Assembly (NCBI GenBank): GCA_963377175.1
Contig: CAUJNA010001646.1
Coordinates: 331,786-395,785, forward strand
DNA length: 64,000 nt
Direction of reading: 5' to 3'
Source of the DNA: Effrenium voratum
Taxonomy: Eukaryota; Sar; Dinophyceae; Suessiales; Symbiodiniaceae
The number at the start of each line of letters is the position of its first letter. Within the stretch, counting starts at the first letter, position 1. A model generated the notes under the pieces. The model was not told the origin of the DNA and did no database searches. It saw only the letters and a program-made list of their open reading frames with translations. The position numbers and the translations under genes are program-made. Shown in pieces: positions 8,937 through 22,000 of this stretch.

Positions 8937-11900
8937 TTTACCAAAGAAAACATGGCATGAATTTGACGGTCCCACGGCTGCGTGGAAGCATTCGTGCCTC
9001 TCAAGGCGAAGGTGTCATTTCTTTTCAAGAACAAGTCGCTGGGAGTTGGGGAAAGGGGTACAACTTGAGCTATGGCCTCTCCGTGTTGCTTTTTGATTTC
9101 TGACCACCAGCAATGCCAATGTCGCACAGCAACCTCTTGACCACCCAACTCAGGAACACGGGTTTTTGCTGAGAGGCCCTGCAGGATGTTGAACAATATT
9201 CAAGGATCTGGCAACATCTGCGACATCAACGCCAAATTTGGCTCATCGCACTAAGAGTTTGTTTTGGCCTATTGAGGAGCGGCTTGGGGTGGCCACAGTT
9301 CAGCCCCTGGCTAATCCAAATCATGGCGTGACCGGCTTTATTGTAATTTTCTCTGTTTGTTCTTGCACCTGGTTGCTTGTACAAGAATGTCATGTTGGTA
9401 CCAGTCTTTGGTGCCACATAAAATATGGTTGTGTTGTGCTTTCAGGTTCAACCCAAAAGGACAGACGAAACCATTTGTCGGGTCCAGATTCCTGTTGTGA
9501 CACATATGGCGACCACACCAATGGTTGGCGTTCCCTTGGTTTCCCTTCAAACCACACTGAAAGTTGGGCCTCCTGCAAGTGTGGATTGAATATGGCTATG
9601 GATTGTGCTGGGAAACCACCTCCAAAGTGGTTGGTGAGCACGAATCCCCACCTACATGATGTCCACCAAGGCGTCCTTTAAACCTCGCACAATGAGACAG
9701 AATAATCAAAACCCGATAAATACAAGTTAGTAAGGGGCAGTCCCAGCCAGAAATAGTTGCGGCCGCCTTCTTAATTATCTACATGGTTCTGGGTACCTTT
9801 TTTTGGGTACATCCAGAGGCCTCAAGGAACACCGAGCTTCAGGTGCAGCAGTCCAGTAGCTTGCCTTGGCGGGCAGACTAGGCGGGGAAGGACAGACACG
9901 GGTGGTTGGAACCCGTGGGAAGGCCAAAAGCCGAAGGAAGCCGAATCCAATTTTGAGATGAATGGTTCTGTCTTTGTGTTGGTTTTTTGGGGAAGCCAGA
10001 AATCCGGTTTGACATATGGGTCGGTACCTTTGTTTTCAGTTCCGCTGTTTTTTTTGTTCTTTCTTTTTTCGCAGGACAACCAAGTGGACAAACGAAGCCA
10101 TGTTTCGCGGTCTCCTAACAAACGAACTACCCGTAATTGCCGAGGGACAAGCTGCGTGTGGCGCCGGTCGTCGTTCAAGGTCTTTTGTGGCGTGGACTGG
10201 TTGGCAAGCGTCTTAGCCATGATTTTGACGCTAGCCTTGCGGGTCAATGACATTGAAGAGCTACCGTGTCATCACATGCTACCCTTGGTCCCCTTGGTCG
10301 GGTGAATCAAAAGATCATTCGCGTTGCCGGAAGGCACTTGGTCGGATCAGAGGTTAGACGTTCACTCATATCTGGCAAGCGGCTATGCTTCAGGCCTATG
10401 CTTCGCTGAGTAGCCGAGTCATCCAATTGGCCCAGATGGCTGTGGGTCAAAAATAGGTACCTAAAATGGAACCCTGGCAGATGGAAACAATGACTAAAAC
10501 CTGCGGTCCCCTGTTGGTTTAATTTTGACCCATAGCCAGATGGTGAGGAGCTTTGTGCGCCAAGCGGCTTGGCTCTTTGGATTGCTTGAAAGCACCTACC
10601 AGCGCGAAACCACTTGTTTTTTCTAGAGGGTGTGGGTGGGCGTGCGTGTTTGGGTTGGTTCAATGGAAACCATAAGGAAGGTCCCTTCATATTGAAACAT
10701 AGCCAAGAATAGTTCCCGCTGAACCCATGTTTGACGCCAAATCTCACTTTTAGGGGAGCAGCAAAAAGAACAATGCGCTGGCTTGTCAGGCCCGGTGTGG
10801 GCAAGGAAATATGCATCGCAGACTGATGTATTTCCTATGTTTAGTCGTATGGCTTCTTAGCTTCGTGTTAGGCACACTTGACCCCCATCCATGGTTTCTC
10901 TCAAACCTGCAAGTAGGCAACTAGTGAAAGCATGGGCCATTTACAGCATTTAATCTTGCAGTATTTCGGTACTCGACCGTTCTCTCTGCTTGTTGGACAT
11001 CAGCCGTTTCCTCAGCTTCAAGATCGTCCATATTTCAGGCCACGGGGCATATTTATCTAGCGCAGTATGTTGGTGTTTGGCCTGTTTGCTGCAGCATTTC
11101 CCGTAGCTGGTGTCTTAACAATGGCTTGCCCTATGGATAGGCGCTATGCATTGCAACTCAACATTTGTCGCATGTTGACCCCTCATCTCCCCCTACTAGG
11201 GAACGATAAATCCATGTTAAGCACCGAATGTCTTCCAAGAAACCGCGCACCAGCCCTGGCAGGCGTGCTCATCACGTGGAATGAGGATGCAAGCAGGAAT
11301 GATGTTGAAATCTGATTGCCAGACTTAGCTTCCACTGGGTTCAGGGTAGTTTTATCACCCAATTTACCAGGGCAATTACCTTTTTGTGACGGTTTTGCCT
11401 CTTGAAGTGCTCTTCATGTTCCCCGTTTTTGCAGGCTGTCTAAGTCTGGCCCAGGTTGTTGCGAGCCCTGGGGTTTGCCAGAACCCCCCACCCTCCGAAT
11501 GGTAGAGGTTCATTTGGGGATGGCCCCATCCTTTGTATTTGCTGTATCCATGGGGGCTTGCAACAGACACTCGAGCACTGAATTTGGGGTCTTTATGGCT
11601 TCATGCGAAGAAGAGTCCATGCTGCGTCCCTCTGCCAAGCAGAGATGGATTCAAGCGCTGGGTTGCGTGGTTTTTCAGCCTACCAGCTCACCCGTCAAGT
11701 CTAATATGAAGGCTTCCATTGCACGGCGTTGCATTCGTTGAAGCGCCTCATACCGTCACATCGCCTGCCAGCCGCCAATTGAACAGTCACAATGGCGAGA
11801 AGATGAGCTGGTAAGGCGAACCCAAGTCGAAACTGACTCCATTATCCCCCTTCATTGAGCAGGGATTTCTGCTCAAATCATTCTCTCTGCCCTGACGTTC

Positions 11901-13034
11901 CTGGCAAAGCCACTTGGGGCGTCCTTACAGACTGCGCACGCAGTGGAGCTATTGACACATGCGACACGCCACATGCAGCTCTAGAACACTTGACAGAAGG
12001 CTTCCATTGGGTAGGGTGGCCTTGGTTTGCAGCCACCCAGTTTCTGCTAAAGAGTAGGGCCCCTCATTTCTGCCACGATCTCTTGGGAAACCAATACAGT
12101 CGCCGCAAGGATGCTGTTTTGATTCAGAAAGTGTTGTAATACATCTTCCTCTTTTGGTCAAAACCTACCCTTGACAGTGCCGCTCCTTTGAACCCGAGGG
12201 CCAGGAAGAGTTCCCAATTGCCACTGCCCGGAATCGGCGGAGGCAAAAGCTGCGCGCGACTTGTTTCATCAGCCGCAGCGGCAGCGTCCGTGCTTCTGAG
12301 CCATGGTATCAGGTGTTTCGTTTGGAGCATGACATCGCTAAACAGGGTCAACATGAGCGAGCATCAAAGGAGGCACGATAGCTCTCATGGCACCTTTTTG
12401 CCATGATACTCCTGATGTGATGTTGAGAGGGACCAAAGCATTGTTTCACTTATCCAAGCAGCAGGGCTTGGTTTTCAGGTAGATCTCCTCAATGTCGCAA
12501 TGCTGCAAGTAGGGAAACGTTTGGGAAACTCAAATCTACCGCCAATTGCCAAAGGTTTGTGATTGGAGGTGGTTTCAGTTGCAATACTTCGGGAATCCGT
12601 TGTGCCGAACTTGCATGGGCACTGATGGGTTGCCCCAAACGGCTTGTGTGAGTCTCCATTTGGCAGTGATTTGTTCATGACTTCATCTGGTTTGATCGTT
12701 GGGACACTGTTTGTTTCACAGATGCCGTTTAGAAATTGCACTCCTGCAGGTTAACATGGGACCCGAAACAACACATTTTTAGAGGAATCTTCTTTTGGGG
12801 GAGCATTTCAGTTCAGGGAGTACCGACAGAATCCTCTTTGGAGTGATTGTCATACTGAAAGGGGCATGATACACTTCAGTGGTTCTTCGCCCTGGTTATC
12901 AGCGCCTTAGGCTGTCAAGTGCTTCAAGGGTTAGTAAGCACAGACTGAGCGTCCTGCCCCCTTAAGATGATGTCCAACCTTAGTATCACAGAAAGGCTTG
13001 TTTCCCAGAGATGGGCTGAAGCCCACCTCGCGAG
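8937..13034. other. Non-coding stretch before the first threonine synthase exon found
   Basis: Apart from the repeat at 10438-10537, nothing could be assigned. The threonine synthase N-terminal exons, including the one with the F-K-D PLP-lysine motif, should lie here or further left, but none was found. A TTCAAGGATCTGGCA string near 9200 spells FKDLA but has no sensible exon around it. Confidence 0.4.
10438..10537 (+). repeat. Inverted-repeat element, family C/D
   Basis: Ends are inverted: GGCTGTGGGTCAAAA at the left and TTTTGACCCATAGCC at the right. The interior has ATAGGTACC and AAACCTGCGGT blocks shared with 5688-5770. The same terminal motif bounds the larger units at 37426-37552 and 54887-55003. 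Confidence 0.65.
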
Positions 13035-13081
13035 GCCTTGGGGAACCTCTACGAGTACTTCCTCAAGCGCAACGGGAGGAG
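13035..13081 (+). CDS. THR4: Threonine synthase exon (LGNLYEYF)
   Basis: Reads ALGNLYEYFLKRNGR and ends with two bases of a split arginine codon at a GC donor (AG|GCCGGG); acceptor AG|G at 13033-13035. Matches the VGNLFEYFLQR segment that precedes the SGDTG motif in the family. The open frame continues past the donor but loses homology. Confidence 0.75.
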
Positions 13082-16000
13082 GCCGGGGGATGGGGTTGAC
13101 AGCTTGGCCCGTGATCTCCAAAAGATGGCCTCGAAAAAGTACGAGTCCAAAGAAGCTGGCCGATGCCTTAGTCGAATCTCAGGGCGTGCTTCGTTTTGGA
13201 GAAATCGCAGCTACGTTTTGGAGCCGTAGCTACGAGAATACGCGCGCGTGGATGTGTCATGGTTAAGCCTTCGCATCAAAGTTGGCTTTTGCCACTTGCA
13301 ATATTTGACCACATCGCGGACCTCCAGGAGCTCAAGCAGCAAGTGTTTTCAGGAAGGCCTTCGTCCACACAGATGAGTCGAGCAACGCCGCACGGACGAA
13401 TTCCATGGCCGAAGCCCTTTGCACTGGTTCTACTTTTGTCAAGCTTGCAATCTTTGGAGTGTTCCTTCCTCTCCGTTGATGTTGTTGTTGAGTTGGCTTT
13501 TGTTTGGTTTCCAGCCTCCGCAAATCCTGTCGCGCGCTTGGCTGTGTAAGAAATGCTCTTTGGACATCCGGTTGATTCGAGGGGGAGCTCCAGGCTGACG
13601 GTCTTGGGCGCGACCAGTGGAGACACCGGCGGGGCTGCCATCTACGGCATGCGCGGTAAGGCCCGGCTCCGGGGAACCAGGGCGCGCAATCGAACATCCC
13701 GTTGGGGTGGGTGAGGTCTGCGAATGTGTTAGTTTGTTTTTCTTTTGTATCCCAATAATTACCATTGTTAAAAAAGGGACACCAAAACAACACCATGTTT
13801 GGGCCCCTCAAATTTGACACGTATAGATATAGTCTATAGTTGTGTTGGTTCCCTTGAAGGGCATGGGAAGGATGCTTAGATTCAAAACCAATAAGAAGGC
13901 TTAGCATTTGGCTTGGGTTTGGCGGTGAAAGGTTCCTCCAAGAACCTCTTCTCCTCACCCAAACAGATCGGGACAAAAAACATCACGAGCCGTGGGGGAA
14001 AACGAGCTCGCCCGGGAATTCCATGAATGAAGGTCCTTTATATAATGAACATGGAGCCTGACAGGGGTGCCTTTAAACGGTGTTAAAAGGGAAATTGTCT
14101 TCCAGGACCCTGAATTGGTGGGAGGGTACTCGGGGTTTCCTTATTCCGGTTTGGGAGTTTTGCCAAGAACGGATGTGGGGCATTGGGGCAAGAGGTCTGA
14201 GAGAATCCAGGATCAGAGCAGCCTGGATTAAGTCGCAACTTGGACCCTATGGCCCGTGAAGAGAATGCTGCAGAGGCCCATGTTGGATTGCCCTATTTTG
14301 CCATTATACTATCAACTCGTGCAGGGGGCGGGGGTTGAGTAGGTTGTAGAATTGAGGGATACATATCCAAGAGTCTTTCACCATGAGTCTTGGAATCAAA
14401 CAAGATTTGCTCTGAAGCTTTGAAGTATGGGCGCAAGGCGAGTTGGCAGATGAGGTATGGGTCTTTGGGGGGGGGTTCTCAGCCAACTCTGTGCCACGAG
14501 GTTCAGATCTGCAGTTTTGCTTGAACTTCCAGTGGTCAGGTTGCTCCAAAAGATAACACACCCCAAAGGTAGCGGATAGGTGCGGCTTCTTTCGGCTCCC
14601 TTCATCTGGGGGTTCCACTCTCCAGGATTTTCAGAGCAAACCGAATGCATCTCAAATGAGTATCGCTTATTTGAGGGTTGCGTTTTTGGGATTGTCCATA
14701 TTGTCCCATCGAAAAAGGGAAGCCACACATTCTGCGTGTGTGTTCTGCCACGTTGAGACAAACCCACATGACATTGCTGGGGCCCGTTTGCGCAGCTTGA
14801 GCCCCGGCATCGTGCGATTGCAAGTGGGGTTTTCTTTAACACGGGGGTTGCAACCCATCTCGTCAAAGGGCACTTCCAACGCTCAGGTCCATGAAAGAAC
14901 CGGCCTTGGATGTTCTCCCTTGCACAAAGTGGATCATAGCGGCTCGACCTTTTGACCTTGGTGTTTTTCTTCACTTTTGACAAAGTCGTCCAGGTCCCAA
15001 AAGGTTTGCCTCTCTTTTCCTGGCCAGGAAAATGTGGATTGCTTCATCCTGTTTCCGGAAGGCCGTGCCGGGGTGCCCAGCAATGTGGGCAGCAAGCTGC
15101 CTGATCCCCTTGAGCCCCTGTCAAATGTTTGCAACTTGTTTCTGGCTTCACTTCAGGCTTCAGTCGTGCATGTCCCCTTCCTCAAAAAAGCAAGTCGAAT
15201 GTGAAATCCTTTTAGCAGTCTCAATTTGTTATCAACACCTTTTAAAGCCGACTCGGCTAGGCTGCTCTCTAGTATTGACACTGACTCAGCGTTGTTGCGC
15301 TCTCATGTTTGACATATATGTCAGGTTGCCAAAATGATGGTTCTTGTTGCACCATCTATAGCCTTCTTTTTTTGTTTTTAATGGTGCATCGGTCTTGTTT
15401 TGGATGTTTCGAACATGCCGCTTGCTTCTCCGCGCTTGTGGTGAAGCTATCAATGAGAGAGGACTCCGTTCGGGTGTTGGAATGACAGTTGTCTGCGCAG
15501 AGTCCTGTGCAATCTGGGAAAGTTGGTTGCCCTGGATCTGAGCCTCCAGGGAAACACACCAGCTGTAGTGTCAAATTCAGCGCCCTTAGTCAAAGAGCGA
15601 TCCGTTTAAGAATGGCATGGATCTGTGGCATCGCCATTCATTCAATCAGGTCGAAAATGGTCAGGTGCCCAATCCTCGTGTATACATTTGGGCTCCAGCT
15701 AGAGGGAGTAGGCCTGATCACGACTGGTTGACACATTTGTTTGCCAGCTGGGTGGGTGCTGACAGTTCAAACTCCGCGAAACACGATTCATGGAGGATAT
15801 TTTGGAACGAGGTTTGCGAATTCCTATTTTCACTTCAAACCACCCAGATCTTCCCACGCCATGAAGGTGGATGTTCACTTGCCCAGCGGAAGCGGTTGCT
15901 CCATCGAAGTCTCACCAGAGACTCCCGTCAGCGAGCTGATCGTTGCAGCCCAGCAGAACTTCCAGCGCCGCTTGAAGCTCACTGCGAAAGGCCGGCAACT

Positions 16001-19000
16001 CGATTTAACGGCGACAAGATGGGGATGTGGTGGACGCGGCAGTGCAGACTGTCATGCTGGCTGCCACTGGGATGGCGTTTGCTTTGCATATCCACGGGGG
16101 CAAGGTTGTGACGTGGGGTGATCCAAGAAGGGGCGGAGACAGCAGCCAGGTGCAAGAGCAGCTGAGGAAAGTAATACAAATTCAAGCAACAGACTTAGGT
16201 GCCTTTGCCGCCGTTCTTGAATCAGGAGCTGTTGTGACATGGGGTCATCCTGACAATGGTGGAAGCAGCAGCCAGGTGCAAGAGCAGCTGAAGGATGTCA
16301 AGCACATTCAAGCAACTGACCGTGCTTTTGCTGCCATCCTTGAATCTGGAGCTGTTGTGACATGGGGTCATCCTGACTATGGTGGAAACAGCAGCCAGGT
16401 GCAGACGCAGCTGGTGAATGTTCAGAGAATCCAAGCAACTCGCGAAGCGTTTGCTGCCATTCGTGGATCAGGACATGTTGTGACATGGGGCGGTCCAAAT
16501 GGTGGTGGAGACAGCAGATTGGTGCAAGAGCAGCTGAAGGATGTCCAGCAAATCCAAGCAACTAAAAGTGCGTTTGCTGCCATTCTTAAATCAGGAGCTG
16601 TTGTGACATGGGGTTCCTCTCAATTTGGCGGCGACTGCAGTTGTGTGCAAGACCAGCTGAACGATGTCCAAAACATCCAAGCAACTCATCAGGCGATTGC
16701 TGCCATTCTGCAATCCGGAAACGTTGTGACGTGGGGTGATCCTGGCTATGGTGGAGACAGCAGCCAGGTGCAAGGGCATCTGAGGAATGTCCAGCACATC
16801 CAAGCATGCCACGGTGCGTTTGCTGCAATTCTGCAATCTGGGGCAGTGGTGACATGGGGTTATTCTGAATTGGGCGGAGACAGCAGCCAGGTTCAAGAGC
16901 AGCTGGTTAATGTTCAGCAAATCCAAGCGACTTACTTTGCTTTTGCCGCCATTCTTGACTCCGGAGCTATTGTGGCATGGGGCTGTCCCGAAAGTGGCGG
17001 AGACTGCAGCCGGGTGCAAGACCAGCTGAACAATGTGCGACACATCCAAGCGGCTTGTGGAGCATTTGGTGCCATTCTTGAATCAGGAGCTGTTGTGACA
17101 TGGGGTGATATTTACCGAGGTGGAGACAGTCGTGAGGTGCAAGATCAGCTGAGAAGCGTCCAGCTAATCTCCGTTTCGCTTTGGCGCCGCTTTTGCTGCC
17201 ATTCCGGCCAGTGGTGCTGTGGTCACTTGGGGCCATGAGAAATTCGGCGGCGACTCCACGGCAATTCAGGAGCAACTTTGCAATATGTGTTATATGTATT
17301 GTTGACAGGTCAGGTGGAAGAGTCGCGTGTGGATCAGAAGCAAATTAAGTACGCTGCCTTTCTTGTTGTGGGATGCAGTCTGCGTGGCGCTGGGGCTGGG
17401 ATGAAAAGAGATAGCGATTCTTGTTGTGGGCACGGATTGCAGCATCCAACTTCGGTGTGTTCCCTTGGAATGGAGCAGCCAGATTCCTTTTAGACTACTT
17501 GGGAAGCATGCATGGCCCAACAAGAATCCTTTTTGACACAGGACTCCCATGGTGGGCCTCTGGATTGCTCGATTTGGTTGCTGGATGAAGGGTTTGATTA
17601 TGTTAAGAGGTCCATTAGGCACCCTTGGACCCTGCGCATTGGGGCACACGACCCCAACAAAGTCCGCGGTCGGGCATTTCGAATCCGGGGTCAACATCTA
17701 GTAGTGAGTGTAGTTGCCCGTTTCACCTTGGATTGAAAGGGAAAGCCAAAGGAGCACCGGAACACCCAACCATTCTATGTGTCCCCCTAATTCAGACAGA
17801 TACCCACATCAACATGTTGCCTTCTACGCGGGCTTGACAAAACGCCGACATAGAGAGGAGTTGCACAGCTCGGCGGGCCCTTTTTACCGGTTGTTCCCAC
17901 AGGGACCCTCTTTTGGACCCATCGGTTAAACCCATAAGCCCTTATCCACAAGATGTCGACAAGTTCACAAGGGCGTCGCCTTGTTTGGACTCCCTGTAAA
18001 TAAAGGAAAAGCAAACGGCATTCAAGCGACCCCGGCTTCCAAGGTGTCCCACATCCAGCAGCAGCAGATGACCAGCGTTTTGGCCGCCCTGGCTGCATTG
18101 GAGCATGCCAGGTCTGGCACAGCTTGGTGAGCCCTGATTTGAAACTAACCTGCAAGCAGGGAAACAGAGAAACCCTGTGCAGGCTAGCGTATGTTAGCGT
18201 GGTTTACAGTTGGTTGTAACATTGGGGGCACTGGACCTCCTTCAGTAGTTGTGTTTTTGTTTTAGTTTTGGGGTTGTTTCAAGTTTCAAAGGGAATCGGG
18301 GAAACCAGGGCCCTTTCGGGTCCCAGACTCCCAGACCCCCAGACCCATCGCAAGGACGACAACGTGCACTGCGTGGCGGTCACAGGTACCTTTGACGACT
18401 GCCAGGATATTGTGAAGGACACGGATCATGCGTCAAAACAGGGGCGCCCCCCCCAACTGATTGATTTCCTTTTGGTTTCCCATTGCACCAATCCCAGAAA
18501 GAGTACCCAAAAAGAGCAACCAACTGGCGGCAAACCACCTCCTGCACCAGTTCGTAGGTGGCTCAATCCAGTCATTATTTGCAATCAGGGGTTTGCCAAT
18601 TATCGGTGGTTCAGTATATTGTGCGTCAACAGGATGTCAGGAGAGAGTGTACCTGCTCACACCATGGATTCCCTTCAGCACTTTGCAAAGGCATGATTTA
18701 GCCATGTTTCTCCAGCTTCCTTGGCTGGAAGAAGCCTCATTTGAGCGTAGCCTTTTCGACACGAATGCGGATGCCAAGGCGGCTTGGGTTGTTGCAAAGG
18801 ATAGCTAGCCGGACCATATTCACCATCTGGGAGGTTCCATGTTCCATGGGATGCTTCTGCTGTTTCTGTGGCAGCGGCCACAGAGCTTTCTGGCTCAAGA
18901 CAACACCATGGAAGAAGACGACGACCCAATATGGCGCAAGGCCGGGTTGGGCTTATTCTTCAACCTTTTTTTGTTTATAAAGATTCGGTGAACAACCAAT

Positions 19001-22000
19001 TGTTTACACCAGCTCCTCTTGGTTTCGCTTGAAAAGGGGCCCAGGGTCTGCACACATTTCGCGCACATTGGTGCACACATGCTTCGACCAAACCTGCGAG
19101 GCCGCCACTTCGAAGCCCAAGACGTTGAATGAAGACCCCTACAACGCCCGGCGCCCAGGTTCCGCGGATGCGCCCGCCGGGTCTGCGGCGTTTCTTGAGA
19201 TGAGGATCTCCAGATCCCAGGCAAGATGTGTTTTTGAAGCACGCAAGCCCATTCTAATGATTTTGTCTCTAATATTACTTTCAGGTTGGTGAATGTCATA
19301 ATTCCCCAAAGGATGTGTTTTCGCAAAACATTTCGAGATTGCGTGTGTTACGGTTTGGTCTCTCACCCTTCCGATTGGCGAGAGGTCCTTCGTCGGACTG
19401 CTACCGCGCCCCCACCCAAAAGCGGAGTTTCACATGAATCAAAGGCAAATGAAGCGATGCATCTCTTCCTTCAATATGTGCAAACTGTATTGGCCTCAAG
19501 GCTCACCCCAAAATGTTGGGGTACGGTGCCCATGGAATTTCGCGGGCTTTCGTTTGGCTTCGAATTGTTTGCTAGCTCCAGGTTTTTTCCAAAAGGACAG
19601 CTTGGGCTGCAGTAATGCGGCTCGTCCTTGAAAATGCAGAGCCCTCAACGCCAGGTCGTTGTCGGTGTTGCTTTCGCTCAGACAGGGTCGCTTCGAGCCT
19701 CAAGATGGCAGTAGACAATGGGCTCATAGTTAGCCAGTATGCACCTAGCATGTATGTTCTGTATCTCTGCCGAACCTTGTACTTATTGCTTTGGTTGTCT
19801 TTAGATCAAACAGCCGAAGCAATCGTTTGGGGTTTCTTTTGACAACTTGTTTGCCAGCGTACGAAGGACCTAGAGACCTAGACGGAGGTTCTTTAGGAAG
19901 CCATGGTTGGTTTCCTTTGCAAGCAAATATGATGGGCTTTGATGTGACTTCAATTTCAATACCTTCATGTGTTGGGTTCTAGGGTTCAACCCCCATAAGA
20001 ATGGCAAGGGCCAAATTTGGATGACAATCTTGAAGGGTGAACTATGGTGGTTTTATGAACCCAACCAATGGTGGTGACTGATCCTCTGATTCCTTCGAAT
20101 CCCCAGGTCTATGCCGAGGAGTGCGCCATGGAGGCGTGCAAGTTGGGCTTCGAGGTGGCGGCCGAGATGTTGGAGACGGAGCCCCATTCGTCGACTCGCT
20201 CGCGAGAACCCGGGTGCATTCGTCGGAAGGGTCGGAAGCAACCGAAATTCGGGGTTGGTACCTGGTGAGGCTGCTCTGTGTGTGTGTGTGTGTGTGCGTG
20301 AGTATCTATGTTGATACAACTGAATACAAAGCAATGTACACATACAGGGCCTCATAGTATTGTGTACATGCATACTTGAATATTTGTATTATGAACATGT
20401 ATAGATGTATCCGCGGTTGTAAGCCAAGTCCACTGGCTAGATGTCTATGTCGAAACATGCAACCGGCGAAATGCGAGGGATTGGATCCAGTGGCGAGCTG
20501 CACATGGCTCTAGCCAGGGGTTGGCGCCAAGGTAGTGGTGCCGCGCGTCCAAGAAAGTGTTTCCTCTCCCACCCTTTCGTATCGTCCAACAGCTGCCCCA
20601 TTAAAGCGCATGTATTGTTTGGATTTGTTTGGTTTATTCATTGATTTGTGAATTTAGTGATTCATTTACGTATCAACCTGTCCATGTAGTTGCCATTAAT
20701 TTGCATGGTTAATCGGAACCTTGCATTTCATCCCTCGGCGGTTTTACTTGGCCCCAAGCAAGTTGCTTTCGTGGTGTGACAACAGGGTGGACGCACGAAA
20801 CAAGTGTTGCTTGATCTTGCCTTCTTGTGACTTTCGATCCTGGATGGGCCCGTGGCTGCATGCAATTAAGAAGCCCTACGGTGCAAAGAAACCTTGATTT
20901 CCTTCCTACCTTGGGGATGCTTCGCATGGACCACCCACCCTCCAGAAGCTACTTTACCTCCAACAATCCCCACCTAAGACATTTGCGTGGCTAAACTAGA
21001 CGGCAACCACACAGGCGCCTGTTTGTCTTTCAAGTAGTGAAGTAGATGGGCGTGTCTTTCTTGGTAACCTGTTTGTGGTCGTTTTACTGGGATACCAAAG
21101 GGAAGATGCCCATCTTTGAGGTCCCATTTTGAGACACGCTTCAGGGTCGCCATATCTAGAATGATGGGTCTGTCCAAGTAGTGCACTCCATGCACTCCCC
21201 AAATTTGGAACAGGTTTCTGCGGCGAACGAGAGGAGCTGGTGTTCTCCAGCTGCGGCAGCCTTGTGAAGGGCACCCCTGACGGCGGCTTCCGAGACGCCG
21301 AGGCGCGGGCGAGCCTTTCTCGGCGCGCTGAAGCGCGTAAGCCGCGCGCGCGTCGCGCGTCGGCGGCTTGGGATCCGTTGGGGTTGTTGTCAACTCACCC
21401 CCGGAGTGCGGATGGGAACTTGAGTATCTTGAGTCACACTTTGGGTGACCATGGCAAGCAAGAGTTGAGACACTTCTTGCGCCAATCCACTTAGGATGAG
21501 TGTGTGCGTGTCTCCTTTTTTGCAATCTGGGCGTTTTGGAGGAAGAGCAAGAAAGAAACTAACATGGGAACTCCTGTTGGTTTCTTGGAAAGTGAAAGGA
21601 GGCCATGCTATCTGTTTCTTAACGGTTCCCTCTTGGCTTTTTGCGCGAATGTTCCGGAGAAGTCACGTGCCAGGCAAAAACCGACCTGTCAACGGAATCA
21701 GAAATTCTCACTCTGCGGGGCTGGGGCACCACTCAGTTTCATGTGTCAAACCAACCGCCCACTGCCCACTTTCGCCAAAAGCTCCCGCATAAAACAAGTG
21801 TTGAGCCCGAGGGACGCAGGATGGAGAGACCTGCTTTTGAACGGGCTTTAGAGCCTGACGGTCGCCCCATGAATGGATATAGGGTGAGGACTCCCTGGTT
21901 GCGAAGACCCAACCCTAAAAACTCGCCAAGTCCCCTGGCAACCTGTGGGTGCGACTCGTAGAGTTTGGCCGCAAGTTTCATGTCGGCCCAGGGCCTCTTG

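Noticed and set aside
9195..9215. TTCAAGGATCTGGCA, spelling the threonine synthase PLP motif FKDLA
   Set aside because: There is an in-frame stop nine bases upstream with no acceptor between, and no downstream homology; most likely chance.
13655..13660. GTAAGG as donor after the SGDTG exon
   Set aside because: It looks canonical but would shift the frame into the next exon; the GC donor five bases further gives GKENVDCFILF, matching the family.
13332..13976. 214-codon minus-strand open frame
   Set aside because: It overlaps the SGDTG exon of threonine synthase on the plus strand and has no recognisable protein features.
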